Of a DNA stretch of 64,000 nt, positions 17,034 to 27,563 are shown in pieces. The stretch lies in NCBI RefSeq assembly GCF_004005995.1, contig NZ_CP034767.1, positions 1,426,001 through 1,490,000 on the forward strand, read 5' to 3'. Both the position numbers and the translations under genes were made by a program. The first letter of the stretch is position 1; every line of letters begins with the position of its first letter. The notes beneath the pieces are model-generated. The model was not told the DNA's origin. It was given only the letters and a program-made list of their open reading frames with translations, and made no database searches. Source of the DNA: Devosia sp. 1566. GTDB taxonomy: Bacteria > Pseudomonadota > Alphaproteobacteria > Rhizobiales > Devosiaceae.

Positions 17034-17396
17034 TCATGCCTCGACTAGTTCGCGCACGGTCGCGACGATTGTCTCAGGGTTATAAGGCTTTACGAAAAAT
17101 TTCCCGTCCGGCACTTCGCGCGGGCTCACCCGCCGGACGCCCGAGGCCACCACAATCTTGATGTCGGGCCATTCGTCCCGCACTGCCGCGGCCAGCGTCA
17201 GGCCGTCCATTCCCCCGTCCAGATCCACATCGGTGAACATGGCGTGCACCGCCACGTGCGAATACAGCAGCGCTAGCGCGGCCGCGGCGCCGGCTGCTTC
17301 ATGCACCTTGAAACCCTCATTCTCGAACACCGCGACAATGTTCATGCGGATAAGCGGTTCGTCTTCAACGATCAGGACGGAGATCTGCTCGGTCAT
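17034..17396 (-). CDS. Receiver-only response regulator
   Basis: A 120-residue single-domain CheY-like receiver. Acidic pocket residues E11, D12 and E13 follow beta-1 (SVLIVEDEPLIRMN), the phospho-acceptor is D56 (MFTDVDLDGGMDG), and the conserved Lys is in KFFVKPYNPE. No output domain is present, so it probably acts by protein contact or in a phosphorelay, as is common for stand-alone receivers beside HWE kinases in rhizobia. The start at 17396 gives the normal domain edge. No histidine kinase is adjacent. Confidence 0.88.
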   Translation of the reverse strand: MTEQISVLIVEDEPLIRMNIVAVFENEGFKVHEAAGAAAALALLYSHVAVHAMFTDVDLDGGMDGLTLAAAVRDEWPDIKIVVASGVRRVSPREVPDGKFFVKPYNPETIVATVRELVEA

Positions 17397-17589
17397 CGGA
17401 CACCAGGGGCTGGGAGATACTCCGGCCTGAACGTCACCACCTTTGAATCGATCCTTCACATTCGGCGCGAAGCTCGACATTTGCCCGGACTCGTTTGGCC
17501 CCGATCGAACCCCAAGATTGCCCAGTCGTGCCCCGGCAAATGTAGGATCGTGGCGTCTTCAAGCGTCAGCAGCAACAAGGAGGTGCACC

Positions 17590-17943
17590 ATGCCCTATGT
17601 TGATGGATATGTTCTTGCCGTGCCGAAGAGCTTTCTGGAGCAATACAAGGAAATTGCCCGCCGGGCGGGCGAGGCCTGGATGGCCTACGGCGCCTTGGCC
17701 TACAAGGAAGCCGTCGCCGATGACGTGCCCTACGGGGAGCTGACATCCTTCCCGCGCGCCGTGATGGCCACCGAGGACGAAGTCGTGATCTTTTCCTGGG
17801 TGCTTTATCAATCGCGCGAACAGCGCGATGCCGTCAACGCCAAGGTCATGAACGACCCCGAGCTCACCGGGCTGATGGAAAACGCACCGATCGACATGAA
17901 GCGAATGATTTTCGGCGGCTTCACCACCTTCGTCGATCTATAG
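17590..17943 (+). CDS. DUF1428 family protein
   Basis: A 117-residue protein matching DUF1428 (YbaA-like). The start MPYVDGYVLAVPKSFLEQYK and the later VIFSWVLYQSREQRDAVNAK and MKRMIFGGFTTFVDL are typical of the family. Members are small ferredoxin-like alpha/beta-barrel proteins of unknown function. AAGGAGGTGCACC just before ATG 17590 is a very strong ribosome-binding site. Convergent with manC. Confidence 0.9.
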   Translation: MPYVDGYVLAVPKSFLEQYKEIARRAGEAWMAYGALAYKEAVADDVPYGELTSFPRAVMATEDEVVIFSWVLYQSREQRDAVNAKVMNDPELTGLMENAPIDMKRMIFGGFTTFVDL

Positions 17944-17968
17944 GCTAGACGGCCGGGGAGGGGGTTGC

Positions 17969-19396
17969 CTAAGCCCGGCCGAACTCATCATCCAAGCGCG
18001 TGATGTCGTCTTCACCGAGGTAAGAGCCCGTTTGCACTTCGATCAATTCCAGCAAGATTTTGCCGGGATTAGCCAGTCTATGCGTACACCCCAGCGGAAG
18101 ATAGACCGACTGATTCTCGGTGACAGTTTGCACTTCATTGTTGAGCGTCACCTCGGCGGTCCCTCGCACCACAATCCAGTGTTCGGAACGATGATGGTGC
18201 CGCTGCAGCGAGAGCTTCCTGCCTGGCTTGACAAACAGGCGCTTGACCTGGAACCGCTCCCCGGTCACCAGCGAAGAATAACCACCCCAAGGTCGATACG
18301 AGGTACGGTGTATCTGGGTCAAGGCCGCGGTATGGCTTCGCCCGCGCAACTGCTGGACCATGTCGCCGACCTTTTGCGCTTCGGACAGCCGCCCGACATA
18401 GATTGCGTCTTCGCTGGCGATCACCGCCACGTCCTCCAGGCCCTCCACGGCGACATGAGCACGGTCGGTCACTACCAGGGAGTGGCTCACATTGGACAAG
18501 GTGACCCCGCCGCGGCTGACATTATCCGATCCGTCCTTGTCTGCGACCTTCCACAGCGCAGCCCAACTCCCTAGGTCAGACCAGCCAAAACTCACGGGGA
18601 CCACCGCGGCGCAGTTGGTCCGTTCAAAAATCGCAATATCCACGGAGACGTTCGGTGCCTCGGTGAAGCCGGTCTCATCCAGCCGAACGAAGTCGGCATC
18701 GATCCGGCGCTGCTCCATCGCACGCGTTGCAGATAGGAAAGTCACCGGTGCTAGTTTTTCGCATTCCAGTAGAAACTGGCTCGCACCTAGCATGAACATG
18801 CCCGAGTTCCAGAGGAATTTCCCGCTCGAGAGCATTTCCTCGGCACGAGCGCGATTGGGTTTTTCCACGAACCTTGCAACCCTGTGGCAGCCGGCCCTCA
18901 GCGGCTCGCCTGGGGAGACGTATCCGTAGCAGGTCTCCGGTTCGGTAGGTGCGACGCCAAACGTGACAAGGCTCCCGTCACGTGCAGCTTCAGCCGCAAG
19001 TTGCACTGCCGCGGCGTAGCCCGCGTCAATCTGTACCTCGTGATCCGACGGGAGTACGTGGACGATGGCGTCTTCCCCGGCCTGGCGTACCGCTTCCAAG
19101 CACGCGATTGCGATCGCCAGGGCCGTGTTACGGCTCATCGGCTCTAACAATATTGCAGCAGGAGATTGTTGAACTTCAACCGCCTGTTCGGCAACTATGA
19201 AGCGGTAATCGATATTGGTGATGACCAGCGGCTCGCTATAAACGCTCCGGTCGCTGACGCGCAGTAATGCTGCTTGAAACAGGCTGGTTGATCCGACGAG
19301 TTCCAAAAATTGTTTGGGCCGCGCCGCGCGTGACATCGGCCAGAGCCGCGTACCCTGTCCGCCAGCCAGTATTACAGGAACGATCAGACCGGCCAT
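17969..19396 (-). CDS. manC: Mannose-1-phosphate guanylyltransferase / mannose-6-phosphate isomerase
   Basis: Bifunctional 475-residue enzyme that makes GDP-mannose for surface polysaccharide. The N-terminal nucleotidyltransferase has GGQGTRLWPMSR, LPSDHEV, FVEKPNRARA and LWNSGMFML. The C-terminal cupin isomerase domain has LSLQRHHHRSEHWIVVRGTA with metal-binding His, and the end YLGEDDITRLDDEFGR is typical of AlgA/ManC/XanB. ATG 19396 follows GGCGGAGACTAAGT; the longer frame to 19480 is unlikely. No other polysaccharide genes are near, so it may be a lone housekeeping copy. Confidence 0.93.
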   Translation of the reverse strand: MAGLIVPVILAGGQGTRLWPMSRAARPKQFLELVGSTSLFQAALLRVSDRSVYSEPLVITNIDYRFIVAEQAVEVQQSPAAILLEPMSRNTALAIAIACLEAVRQAGEDAIVHVLPSDHEVQIDAGYAAAVQLAAEAARDGSLVTFGVAPTEPETCYGYVSPGEPLRAGCHRVARFVEKPNRARAEEMLSSGKFLWNSGMFMLGASQFLLECEKLAPVTFLSATRAMEQRRIDADFVRLDETGFTEAPNVSVDIAIFERTNCAAVVPVSFGWSDLGSWAALWKVADKDGSDNVSRGGVTLSNVSHSLVVTDRAHVAVEGLEDVAVIASEDAIYVGRLSEAQKVGDMVQQLRGRSHTAALTQIHRTSYRPWGGYSSLVTGERFQVKRLFVKPGRKLSLQRHHHRSEHWIVVRGTAEVTLNNEVQTVTENQSVYLPLGCTHRLANPGKILLELIEVQTGSYLGEDDITRLDDEFGRA

Positions 19397-19576
19397 ACTT
19401 AGTCTCCGCCACCCAGACAAGCCCACGGCGCAGCCTGCAAAAGTACTTAGCAACAAGGTTGCTGCTGAGCGCAAGAACATCTTGACCTTTAGTTAACTCT
19501 GCTGGGAGTTCCGCAAACTTGCCGCCTGCCCTTGGCTGTGCCAAACCTTGCCCGCACCACCAAAGGAGTCCCAGCC

Positions 19577-20704
19577 ATGAAAACCCGTGCCGCCGTTGCC
19601 TTTCAGGCCGGCAAGCCGCTCGAGATTGTCGAGGTCGATCTTGAAGGTCCTCGCGCGGGCGAAGTTCTCGTGGAGATCAAGGCGACAGGTATCTGTCACA
19701 CCGACGATTTCACCCTTTCTGGGGCGGATCCGGAAGGGCTGTTTCCCGCCATTCTCGGCCATGAAGGCGCAGGCGTGGTTGTGGATGTCGGCGCCGGCGT
19801 CACTTCGGTGAAAAAGGGCGACCACGTCATCCCGCTTTATACGCCCGAATGCCGTGAATGCCCGTCTTGCCTGTCGCGCAAGACCAATCTGTGCACCGCC
19901 ATCCGCACCACGCAAGGGCAGGGGCTGATGCCCGACGGCACCTCGCGCTTCTCGTTCGAAGGCAAGCCGATCCACCATTATATGGGCTGCTCGACCTTCT
20001 CGAACTACACTGTCTTGCCCGAGATCGCCGTGGCCAAGATCGACCCGGCCGCGGCCTTCGACAAGGTCTGCTATGTCGGCTGCGGCGTCACCACGGGCGT
20101 TGGCGCCGTGATCAACACGGCCAAGGTCGAGATTGGCGCTACGGCCGTCGTCTTTGGCCTCGGCGGCATTGGCCTCAACGTCATCCAGGGTCTGCGTCTG
20201 GCCGGCGCCGACATGATCATCGGCGTTGACATCAACAACGACAAGAAGGCCTGGGGAGAACGCTTCGGCATGACCCACTTCGTCAACCCCACCGAGATCG
20301 AAGGCGACGTCGTCCCCTATCTCGTCAACCTGACCAAGCGGCGCGGCGACCTGATCGGCGGTGCCGACTACACCTTTGATTGCACCGGCAACACCAAGGT
20401 CATGCGTCAGGCCCTCGAAGCCAGCCATCGCGGTTGGGGCAAATCGGTGGTGATCGGCGTCGCCGCAGCCGGTCAGGAAATCTCCACCCGTCCGTTCCAG
20501 CTCGTCACCGGCCGCACCTGGATGGGCACCGCCTTTGGTGGCGCGCGCGGCCGCACCGATGTGCCGAAAATCGTTGACTGGTATCTCGATGGCAAGATCG
20601 AGATCGATCCCATGATCACCCATACGTTGCGCCTCGAAGACATCAACAAGGGCTTTGAGATGATGCATTCCGGCGAAAGCATCCGCAGCGTTGTAGTTTA
20701 CTGA
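19577..20704 (+). CDS. frmA: S-(hydroxymethyl)glutathione / class III alcohol dehydrogenase
   Basis: A 375-residue zinc alcohol dehydrogenase of class III, which oxidises the formaldehyde-glutathione adduct with NAD in the cytoplasm. Catalytic zinc Cys is in [21 protein letters not shown] follows, and structural zinc cysteines are in [15 protein letters not shown]. The NAD site is [14 protein letters not shown], and [11 protein letters not shown] is family specific. AAAGGAGTCCCAGCC precedes the ATG. It could detoxify formaldehyde from the PQQ alcohol dehydrogenase 7 kb away, but no formyl-glutathione hydrolase gene is adjacent. Confidence 0.95.
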   Translation: MKTRAAVAFQAGKPLEIVEVDLEGPRAGEVLVEIKATGICHTDDFTLSGADPEGLFPAILGHEGAGVVVDVGAGVTSVKKGDHVIPLYTPECRECPSCLSRKTNLCTAIRTTQGQGLMPDGTSRFSFEGKPIHHYMGCSTFSNYTVLPEIAVAKIDPAAAFDKVCYVGCGVTTGVGAVINTAKVEIGATAVVFGLGGIGLNVIQGLRLAGADMIIGVDINNDKKAWGERFGMTHFVNPTEIEGDVVPYLVNLTKRRGDLIGGADYTFDCTGNTKVMRQALEASHRGWGKSVVIGVAAAGQEISTRPFQLVTGRTWMGTAFGGARGRTDVPKIVDWYLDGKIEIDPMITHTLRLEDINKGFEMMHSGESIRSVVVY

Positions 20705-20712
20705 TGTAGTGC

Positions 20713-20741
20713 GCCTGACCCTGGCTGCGGCCGGGTCAGGC
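20713..20741 (+). terminator. Hairpin after frmA
   Basis: Nine-base stem GCCTGACCC / GGGTCAGGC with a GC-rich loop, just after the frmA stop, followed by TCCCTT. The T-run is weak. The next gene starts 20 bases later. Confidence 0.55.
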
Positions 20742-20760
20742 TCCCTTGCTCCAAACATGC

Positions 20761-21234
20761 ATGGATTTTATGCCGGCACCCACCATTTACGTTGATGCCG
20801 ATGCCTGCCCGGTCAAGGACGAGGCGCTTCGCGTTGCCGAACGGCTGGGGGTGGCGCTGGTCTTTGTTAGCAATGGCGGGGTGCGGCCCTCGCGGGATCC
20901 GATGGTGCGGGTGGTCGTGGTACCCGCCGGCGCCGATGCGGCCGATGACTGGATCGTCGAACAGGCGCAAGCCAACGACATCGTCCTGACCGCCGATATT
21001 CCGCTGGCCAGCCGCGCCCTCGAAAAGGGCTGCCATGTGCTCGGCTTTACCGGCAAGCCCTTCACCCAGAACTCCATCGGCATGGCGCTCGCTATGCGCG
21101 AGCTCAAGCAGCACCTTCGCGAAACCGGCGAAAGCAAGGGCTACAACGCGAGTTTTGGTCGCGCTGATCGCTCGGCCTTTCTCAGCGCGCTTGATCCGCT
21201 GGTGCGGCGAGCCCTGGCCGCAGCAAGCGAGTAA
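20761..21234 (+). CDS. YaiI/YqxD family protein (DUF188)
   Basis: About 157 residues with the hallmark IYVDADACPVKDEALRVA, followed by DDWIVEQAQANDIVLTADIPLA. This is a small PIN-like/NYN-like fold often suspected to be a nuclease; activity is unproven. Alternative starts are TTG 20746, ATG 20761 and ATG 20770. None has a good ribosome-binding site, so the N-terminus is uncertain by up to eight residues. It is convergent with the next gene, six bases between stops. Confidence 0.87.
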   Translation: MDFMPAPTIYVDADACPVKDEALRVAERLGVALVFVSNGGVRPSRDPMVRVVVVPAGADAADDWIVEQAQANDIVLTADIPLASRALEKGCHVLGFTGKPFTQNSIGMALAMRELKQHLRETGESKGYNASFGRADRSAFLSALDPLVRRALAAASE

Positions 21235-21240
21235 GCTGAG

Positions 21241-21630
21241 CTACTCTTCGTCGTCTTCGACATCGGTGAGGTAAACCGACACCTCGATGTCGATCCCATG
21301 CACCGCCACCGCGGCGGCGAGATGCGCGGGCAGACGGGCCGACATCGATTCGCCCGCTTCGGGGAAATCAAAGGCCAGGTCCAGCACCGCCCGGCCCAGC
21401 CGCCGATCTTCCAGCATGGCCTCGATGGCGGGGCCCGATCGTTCCGCCAACTCGAGTACAGCCCGAACCGGATTGGCCGTATCGAGGTCCACTTGCGCAT
21501 ACCAGTTGTTGTCGGCGTCTTCCGGCTCGTAACGGCTGGTCAGCTGCTTGAGCGCCGTATCCAAATCCCGCTGGGTGATGCTGACGCCCGAAAGCCGCAA
21601 GGCAATGGCAAATGGCTCGAACTGGCTCAT
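21241..21630 (-). CDS. Hypothetical acidic protein coupled to rlmB
   Basis: A 129-residue acidic protein starting SQFEPFAIALRLSGVSITQR and ending in a run of acidic residues. The pattern of two beta-rich halves (NWYAQVDLDTANPVRAV, GIDIEVSVYLTDVEDDEE) suggests a small alpha/beta domain, but I do not recognise the family with confidence. Its ATG overlaps the rlmB stop (ATGA), so the two are translationally coupled. This supports the start at 21630 rather than the longer frame. Confidence 0.65.
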   Translation of the reverse strand: MSQFEPFAIALRLSGVSITQRDLDTALKQLTSRYEPEDADNNWYAQVDLDTANPVRAVLELAERSGPAIEAMLEDRRLGRAVLDLAFDFPEAGESMSARLPAHLAAAVAVHGIDIEVSVYLTDVEDDEE

Positions 21631-22382
21631 GCAGACCGTCCTGCAGTTGCAGCAAACAGCGCGATCGCTGCCGCATTGGAAACGTTGAGGGACTTGATGG
21701 GACCGGGCATGTCGAGCTTGACCATCTCGTCGCAAAGCTCGCGCGTGCGCTGCCGCAAGCCCTTGCCTTCCGCTCCCATCACGATGGCGAGCGGCTGATC
21801 GTCAGTGCGGGGCCGCAGGGGTTGCTCGCTTTCAGAATCAAAGCCGAGGACCAGCATGCCGCGGCTTTTCAGCTTTTCCAACGCATCGCCGAGATTGCGC
21901 ACCTCGATCATGGGCACGAGATCAAGCGCACCCGAGGCCGACTTGGCCATCACCCCGGTCTCCCGCGGCGAATGGCGCGCAGTGGTAATCACCGCATCGG
22001 CGCCAAAGGCGCAGGCGGTGCGCAGAATAGCGCCGACATTGTGCGGGTCGGTGATCTGGTCGAGCACCACCACGAGCTTGAGCGGGTCGATATCGTCGAG
22101 CCCGAACCGGCTGACCGGATCCACTTCCAGCGCTACGCCCTGGTGCACGGCATCGGCCCCCAAGAGCCGATCAAGCTCCTTGGGCGTGGTTTCGGTCACC
22201 TTGACCTTGCCCAGCTCGCCGCTTTCGCGCAGCCGCAACAAGGCATTGGGCGTGGCCAACAGCGCCTTCTTGACGCGACCGGGATTATCCAGCGCAGCGC
22301 GGACGGTATGAAAGCCATAAAGATAGACCGGGCCGTCATCGGGATTGTAGCGCTGCTTGGGGGGAAATTTGTTGATGCTCAT
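21627..22382 (-). CDS. rlmB: 23S rRNA (guanosine-2'-O)-methyltransferase RlmB
   Basis: A 251-residue TrmH/SpoU-family enzyme that methylates a ribosomal RNA ribose using SAM. The N-terminal substrate-binding domain has VYLYGFHTVRAALDNPGR. The trefoil-knot domain has the three SpoU motifs: DPHNVGAILRTACAFGA, IVMGAEGKGLR and SLNVSNAAAIALF. The choice of RlmB over TrmH rests on the N-terminal domain and on its position beside tRNA-Tyr, as in other Alphaproteobacteria. ATG 22382 lies 182 bases from the tRNA-Tyr gene, in divergent orientation. Confidence 0.92.
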   Translation of the reverse strand: MSINKFPPKQRYNPDDGPVYLYGFHTVRAALDNPGRVKKALLATPNALLRLRESGELGKVKVTETTPKELDRLLGADAVHQGVALEVDPVSRFGLDDIDPLKLVVVLDQITDPHNVGAILRTACAFGADAVITTARHSPRETGVMAKSASGALDLVPMIEVRNLGDALEKLKSRGMLVLGFDSESEQPLRPRTDDQPLAIVMGAEGKGLRQRTRELCDEMVKLDMPGPIKSLNVSNAAAIALFAATAGRSA

Positions 22383-22564
22383 GGCCGAGCGTTAGCCTCT
22401 TTGCGTCGCTCCGGCAAGCAGAGGGGCATGGTGGAAGTGCCCCGTTTTCGTTTTCTTGCGGGCAACCGGGTCAGGGGTGTTGACAGGAGCGGGCAGGGCA
22501 CCCATAAACCGCCCCGACGACGCGCTTCGGTGCATCGTTTCCTGCCCAACGGCGAAGTTGCAGT

Positions 22565-22649
22565 GGAGGGGTGGGAGAGTGGTTAAATCCATCAGACTGT
22601 AAATCTGACCGCTTAGCGTACACTGGTTCGAATCCAGTCCCCTCCACCA
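22565..22649 (+). tRNA. tRNA-Tyr (anticodon GTA)
   Basis: An 85-base class II tRNA with a long variable arm. Acceptor GGAGGGG/CCCCTCC, anticodon stem TCAGA/TCTGA with loop CTGTAAA, T-arm with GGTTCGAATCC, encoded CCA. Second of the four plus-strand tRNAs. Confidence 0.97.
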
Positions 22650-22823
22650 ACGCCGCCGGGCAACGCGCCCGGTTCCCGGCCCCCCATCTCCTTCCTTGAT
22701 CGTTTCGAACAGGCTGCGGCCTTGGTTCGTGTGCAAGGGTTTGGCTGCCGAGCATTGGCTTGCATCCAGTCCGCTGGTGCCCAGCTCGTGAGTGCTTGGC
22801 CAAAGCCGGCGAAGTTCTCGTCT

Positions 22824-23918
<1,095 letters not shown>

Positions 23919-23925
23919 GCGGACC

Positions 23926-25014
23926 TCACTTGATCCCGGTTGAGGCAATGCCACTGGTGATGTAGCGCTGCAGGAAAATGAATGCGAAGGCGAGCGGCAA
24001 CGCCGTCAGGGTGGTCATCGCCAGCAGCTGTTCATACCGAACGACATTCTCGTCCTGATAGGAGGCGAGGGCGAGCTGGAGGGTGAACACTTCGCGCCGA
24101 TTGAGCACTACCAGGGGCAGCAGGAAGTCGTTCCACCGCGAAAGAATGGAAAAGATCGCCACCACCGCCAGAGCGGGCGAAGACAGGGGCAGGATGATCC
24201 GCCAAAAGATGCGCCATTCACTGGCATGATCCATCCGCGCCGCCTCGATCAGCTCATCGGGAATGGTGAGCATATATTGCCGCAGCAGGAACACGCCGGT
24301 CGGCGTGGCCACCGTGGGCAGGATGACGCCCCACAGATTGTTGACGAGCCCCAGCTGGGCTACGATCAGATAGGTGGGGACCAGCACCACCGTCGCCGGG
24401 ATCATCAGCGTTGAAAGAATGGCCACGAGCGCCAACCCGTCACCGCGGAACCGGTACTTGGACAAGGCAAACGCCGCCATCGAGTTCATGATCAAGGTAA
24501 TCACCGTGGCTGCAACGGTGATGAACAGGCTGTTGAACACGAACCGCCAGATATCGCTGCCCGAACTGGCGAGCAGCTGGACATAGTTCTCGACGGCAAA
24601 ATGCACCTTGCGCACGGGCATGGCGTTAGCAACTGGTACAACGATGCGGCCGGCCTCAGGATTGTCCGGATCCACCATCTGGGCATTAAGGCCCACTCGC
24701 CGGATCTGCGCGAGTTGAACCACCTCGCCGCTTTCAGTCGTGACGTCGAACAGCGGCAAGCTCTGGTCATAGCCTTGGACCATCACCTGTTCGGTTGAAT
24801 AGGGCAGAAGTGTCGGTGGAAATTCCTGCAGCGCCGCTGGGGTTTTGAACGAGGACAGCACGACCCAAACCACGGGCGCGAACATGATCAGCACGCCTAG
24901 GAGCAGATAGCCGTAGGTCAGGAAGTCGGAAAGCGCCAGTTTCCCCCTGCCACGGCGGCCCAGCAGCATGGCCCTCACTCCACCCTCGGATCGCGGCAAG
25001 CTCAGGTCAGCCAT
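23926..25014 (-). CDS. Sugar ABC transporter permease (MalG-like)
   Basis: A 362-residue inner-membrane permease of the CUT1 family with six predicted helices. The EAA loop reads [20 protein letters not shown] and ends [12 protein letters not shown] long periplasmic insert of about 120 residues between helices 1 and 2 is larger than in most MalG proteins. The start at 25014 overlaps the end of the preceding permease reading frame by eight bases, as expected for coupled subunits. The longer frame to 25131 is a shadow of the neighbour. Confidence 0.88.
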   Translation of the reverse strand: MADLSLPRSEGGVRAMLLGRRGRGKLALSDFLTYGYLLLGVLIMFAPVVWVVLSSFKTPAALQEFPPTLLPYSTEQVMVQGYDQSLPLFDVTTESGEVVQLAQIRRVGLNAQMVDPDNPEAGRIVVPVANAMPVRKVHFAVENYVQLLASSGSDIWRFVFNSLFITVAATVITLIMNSMAAFALSKYRFRGDGLALVAILSTLMIPATVVLVPTYLIVAQLGLVNNLWGVILPTVATPTGVFLLRQYMLTIPDELIEAARMDHASEWRIFWRIILPLSSPALAVVAIFSILSRWNDFLLPLVVLNRREVFTLQLALASYQDENVVRYEQLLAMTTLTALPLAFAFIFLQRYITSGIASTGIK

Positions 25015-26004
25015 TGCTCGATCCTCGCGAAACGCGCAGTTGGACAAGAGTGAAGACGAGCAGCACCACCCCCAGCAGCAGGGACGCGGCAGCGGCCAGT
25101 CCGAAGTTGCGCGGCTGGATGGCAAAGCCAATCTCGTAAATATATTGCACCATCAGCAGGGTCGCCGAGCCTGGGCCGCCGCCCGTTAGAACGTAAAGCT
25201 CATCAAAGGTCTGCACCGAACGGATCACCGCCAGGATGAAGACCACCAGCAGCACTGGCCGCAGCAGCGGCAGGGTGATGCGGGTGAAAACGCGCCAGTG
25301 ACTGGCGGAGTCCATCTTGGCAGCCTCGTACACGTCGCGGGGGATCGCCTGCAGGCCCGCCAGCAGGATGATGGTGTAAAAGCCCATATGTGCCCAGACG
25401 GTGACGAACACCGACCAGAAGAATGCCGAGTTGGCGTGGACCAGCCAGTTCACCGGCTCCATGCCGAGATTGGTGAGAATGCCGTTCAGCACGCCGGTGC
25501 GCTGGAGGATCCACTGCCAGGTTAGGGCGACCACCACTGGCGACAGCATCACTGGGAAAAGAACACGCCGCGAAAAAAGCCGCGGCCCCTGATGTCCCCG
25601 TTAAGGCAGATAGCCGTCAGCAGCGCGATGCCAATCATGGCTGCAACCTGGGTGGGCACAAACACCAGGCTGTTGCCGAGGGCGCGCCAGAACAGGTCAC
25701 GCGAACAGGTGGAAGGATCGAAATAATTGCCGCAATCCAGCAGCGTCTCGTAATTATAGGTGCCGATGAACGGGCGTTCGGATGGGTAAAGGCGGTCGCT
25801 GCCCGTGAAGGAATAAAAGATGTTCACAAACACGGGCAGCAGGGAGAACAGGATCACCGCAGCCAGGTTGGGCAGCAGGAAGAACCACGGCATTCGTTTG
25901 ATGCCGATCAGCCTCTGCAGCCCCGCCATGAGCGGCTCGATTGCCCGCGCCGGCAGGGAAAATACCGATCCCGTAGCGTGCGCAATACGAGATGAAGCAC
26001 CCAT
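25007..26004 (-). pseudogene. Sugar ABC transporter permease (MalF-like), split by a frameshift
   Basis: Two frames together make one MalF-like CUT1 permease. The first, 26004-25549 (151 aa), carries the N-terminus and early helices (WFFLLPNLAAVILFSLLPVF, GNSLVFVPTQVAAMIGIALL) and ends ...RGVFFSQ-stop. The second, 25552-25007 (181 aa), continues with LSPVVVALTWQWILQR and carries the EAA loop (YEAAKMDSASHWRVFTRITL). Homologues read VFF-aromatic-PVMLSP here, so one base is missing next to a TTTT run at about 25557-25560. The break leaves a GTGA stop/start overlap, so two coupled half-proteins are possible. Otherwise it is a pseudogene or an assembly error. Confidence 0.85.
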
Positions 26005-26025
26005 GCCGCCCTCCCGGATTAAGCT

Positions 26026-27300
26026 TTACTGCGCCTTGGCGGCTTCGATCGCGAGGTTCACGTCCTGCTTGATCCGGTCCATTGCGCCATCCACCTCAAG
26101 TTCGCCATTAAGGACCTGGCTGATGCGGGTGGTGAGGGCATTCATCATTGCGCGTTGGTAGCGCCAGCCTTGGAAGCGGTACGCTGCAGGCGCCATCTTG
26201 GGAATCTGCGCGATGAAGGTAGAAAGCGCTTCCTGGGTCCGCTCCGAGGCGCCGGGATATTCGATGCCGCTTTCGATCAGGGTGGAGGCAGCCGGGATTT
26301 CCACGGCTGCTGCCAGCACTTCGCTCAAGTTTTCTGGCCGAGCCAGATAGTTGATGAACTCCCCCACCAGTTCAGGCTGGTCGGTGTGCTGGAACGCCAC
26401 CAAAGCGCCGCCGCCGGGCATGACCGTGCAGGAGGAGGGGCCGCATGGAGCGGCAATAACCTTCCAGTCGAACAGGTCTCCCACTTCCTGGTCCATCTGG
26501 CTTAGCGTCCATGAGCCGCCGAAATAAAGCACGGTGTTGGCGTTGAGGAAGTCCGAGAACAGCTCGCGGTGGGTGGCGCCACCCACGGCGCCCCACAAAT
26601 CCATCGGCATGGTGCCGTCCTGGTGCCAAGCCACGAACTGCTCGATGGCTGCGCGCAAGCCATCGTCGACCACCGGATTGCCCGCCTCATCGACGAGTTC
26701 GGCCCCATAGCTTATCGCCAGGCTGGAAAAGCGGTGTCCCGATCGGTCCATTTCCATTGCAAAGTCGGTGCCGGTCGCTTCGGCAACCTGGCGTGTCGCT
26801 TCGGCCCATTCCTCCCAGGTGGCGCCTTCTTCAGGCACCGGGATCCCGGCCTGTTCAAACAAGGTCAGGTTGACATAGCCCCCGTTGACCGTCAGCGAAG
26901 TCGGCATGCCATTGATCGCTGTGCTGTTCGCCTCGCCACCGCGCAACCATTGCAAGGTCCGCTCGAAGTTCTCGTTGAACAGGGCTGGATCAACATAGGG
27001 CGTGAGATCCAGGTAATAGCGGCTGAGGCCACCAAGGTCGGTGACGATGGCTGCGTCGGGGCCTTGCCCCGACGCCAACTGCACCGGCAGGCTTTCGAGC
27101 ATCGACTGATAAGGGACGACTTCCAGGTTGACGGTCTTTCCCGGGTTCTCCTGCATGAACCTCTCGGCGATGGGCTGCATCGTGTTGCAGCCAAAGCCGA
27201 GATCGTCGCAGACCACCGTGATTTCTTGAGCCAGCGCTGGTGCGCTGGCGAGCATCAGGGCGCCCAAGGCGCAAGTCAGGCGAAGCCTAGAAAGCTGCAT
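26026..27300 (-). CDS. Sugar ABC transporter substrate-binding protein
   Basis: A 424-residue family-1 extracellular solute-binding protein with Sec signal peptide (LRLTCALGALMLASAPALA), the first gene of the CUT1 importer operon. It has the usual two-lobed layout: the first lobe with ITVVCDDLGFGCNTMQPIAE, a hinge near TAINGMPTSLTVNGGYVNLT, and the C-terminal helix set. Four Cys (CDDLGFGC; CGPSSC) may form two disulfides, unusual for this family. GGAGGAGGAACGC precedes ATG 27300. The ligand is unknown; the divergent Gfo/Idh genes suggest a sugar, inositol or related polyol. Confidence 0.9.
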   Translation of the reverse strand: MQLSRLRLTCALGALMLASAPALAQEITVVCDDLGFGCNTMQPIAERFMQENPGKTVNLEVVPYQSMLESLPVQLASGQGPDAAIVTDLGGLSRYYLDLTPYVDPALFNENFERTLQWLRGGEANSTAINGMPTSLTVNGGYVNLTLFEQAGIPVPEEGATWEEWAEATRQVAEATGTDFAMEMDRSGHRFSSLAISYGAELVDEAGNPVVDDGLRAAIEQFVAWHQDGTMPMDLWGAVGGATHRELFSDFLNANTVLYFGGSWTLSQMDQEVGDLFDWKVIAAPCGPSSCTVMPGGGALVAFQHTDQPELVGEFINYLARPENLSEVLAAAVEIPAASTLIESGIEYPGASERTQEALSTFIAQIPKMAPAAYRFQGWRYQRAMMNALTTRISQVLNGELEVDGAMDRIKQDVNLAIEAAKAQ

Positions 27301-27357
27301 GCGTTCCTCCTCCACATCCGCTTCGAGGCAACGGCTCCTCCGACCCTCGAACGAGTT

Positions 27358-27387
27358 TGGTCTAGCCAGCAGGCTCTGGCCTTACCA
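27358..27387. promoter_or_regulatory. Two tandem FadR/GntR-like operator boxes
   Basis: TGGTCTAGCCA (27358-27368) and TGGCCTTACCA (27377-27387) are imperfect copies of a TGGT-N3-ACCA dyad, 19 bases apart, just upstream of the solute-binding protein gene. This form resembles sites of FadR-type GntR regulators, and such a regulator is encoded at 30278. The link is inference. Confidence 0.5.
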
Positions 27388-27505
27388 GCAGGTTGGTGCG
27401 ATCGGTTGGGCTTGTCAATAGTTCCTGCGCCTTGACCGAACAGACCGTCCAGCCACTTGGCCGCCTTGACAGCAAGCCCTTCCCTGATGTGTCTTGGAGC
27501 GGTTT

Positions 27506-27516
27506 TGGTCTTACCA
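27506..27516. promoter_or_regulatory. Third FadR/GntR-like operator box
   Basis: TGGTCTTACCA is the perfect version of the dyad seen at 27358-27387, placed 48 bases before the divergent Gfo/Idh gene. Together the boxes could let one repressor control both the importer and the dehydrogenases. Confidence 0.5.
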
Positions 27517-27563
27517 GATGACCCGGAGGCCAAGAAGCCATTGCGCCGGGAGAAAGTTAGTCA

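Noticed and set aside
25549..25560. Programmed frameshift in the MalF-like gene
   Set aside because: The TTC TTT TCC context is not a canonical slippery heptamer and no downstream stimulator is evident; a one-base deletion or sequencing error is simpler.
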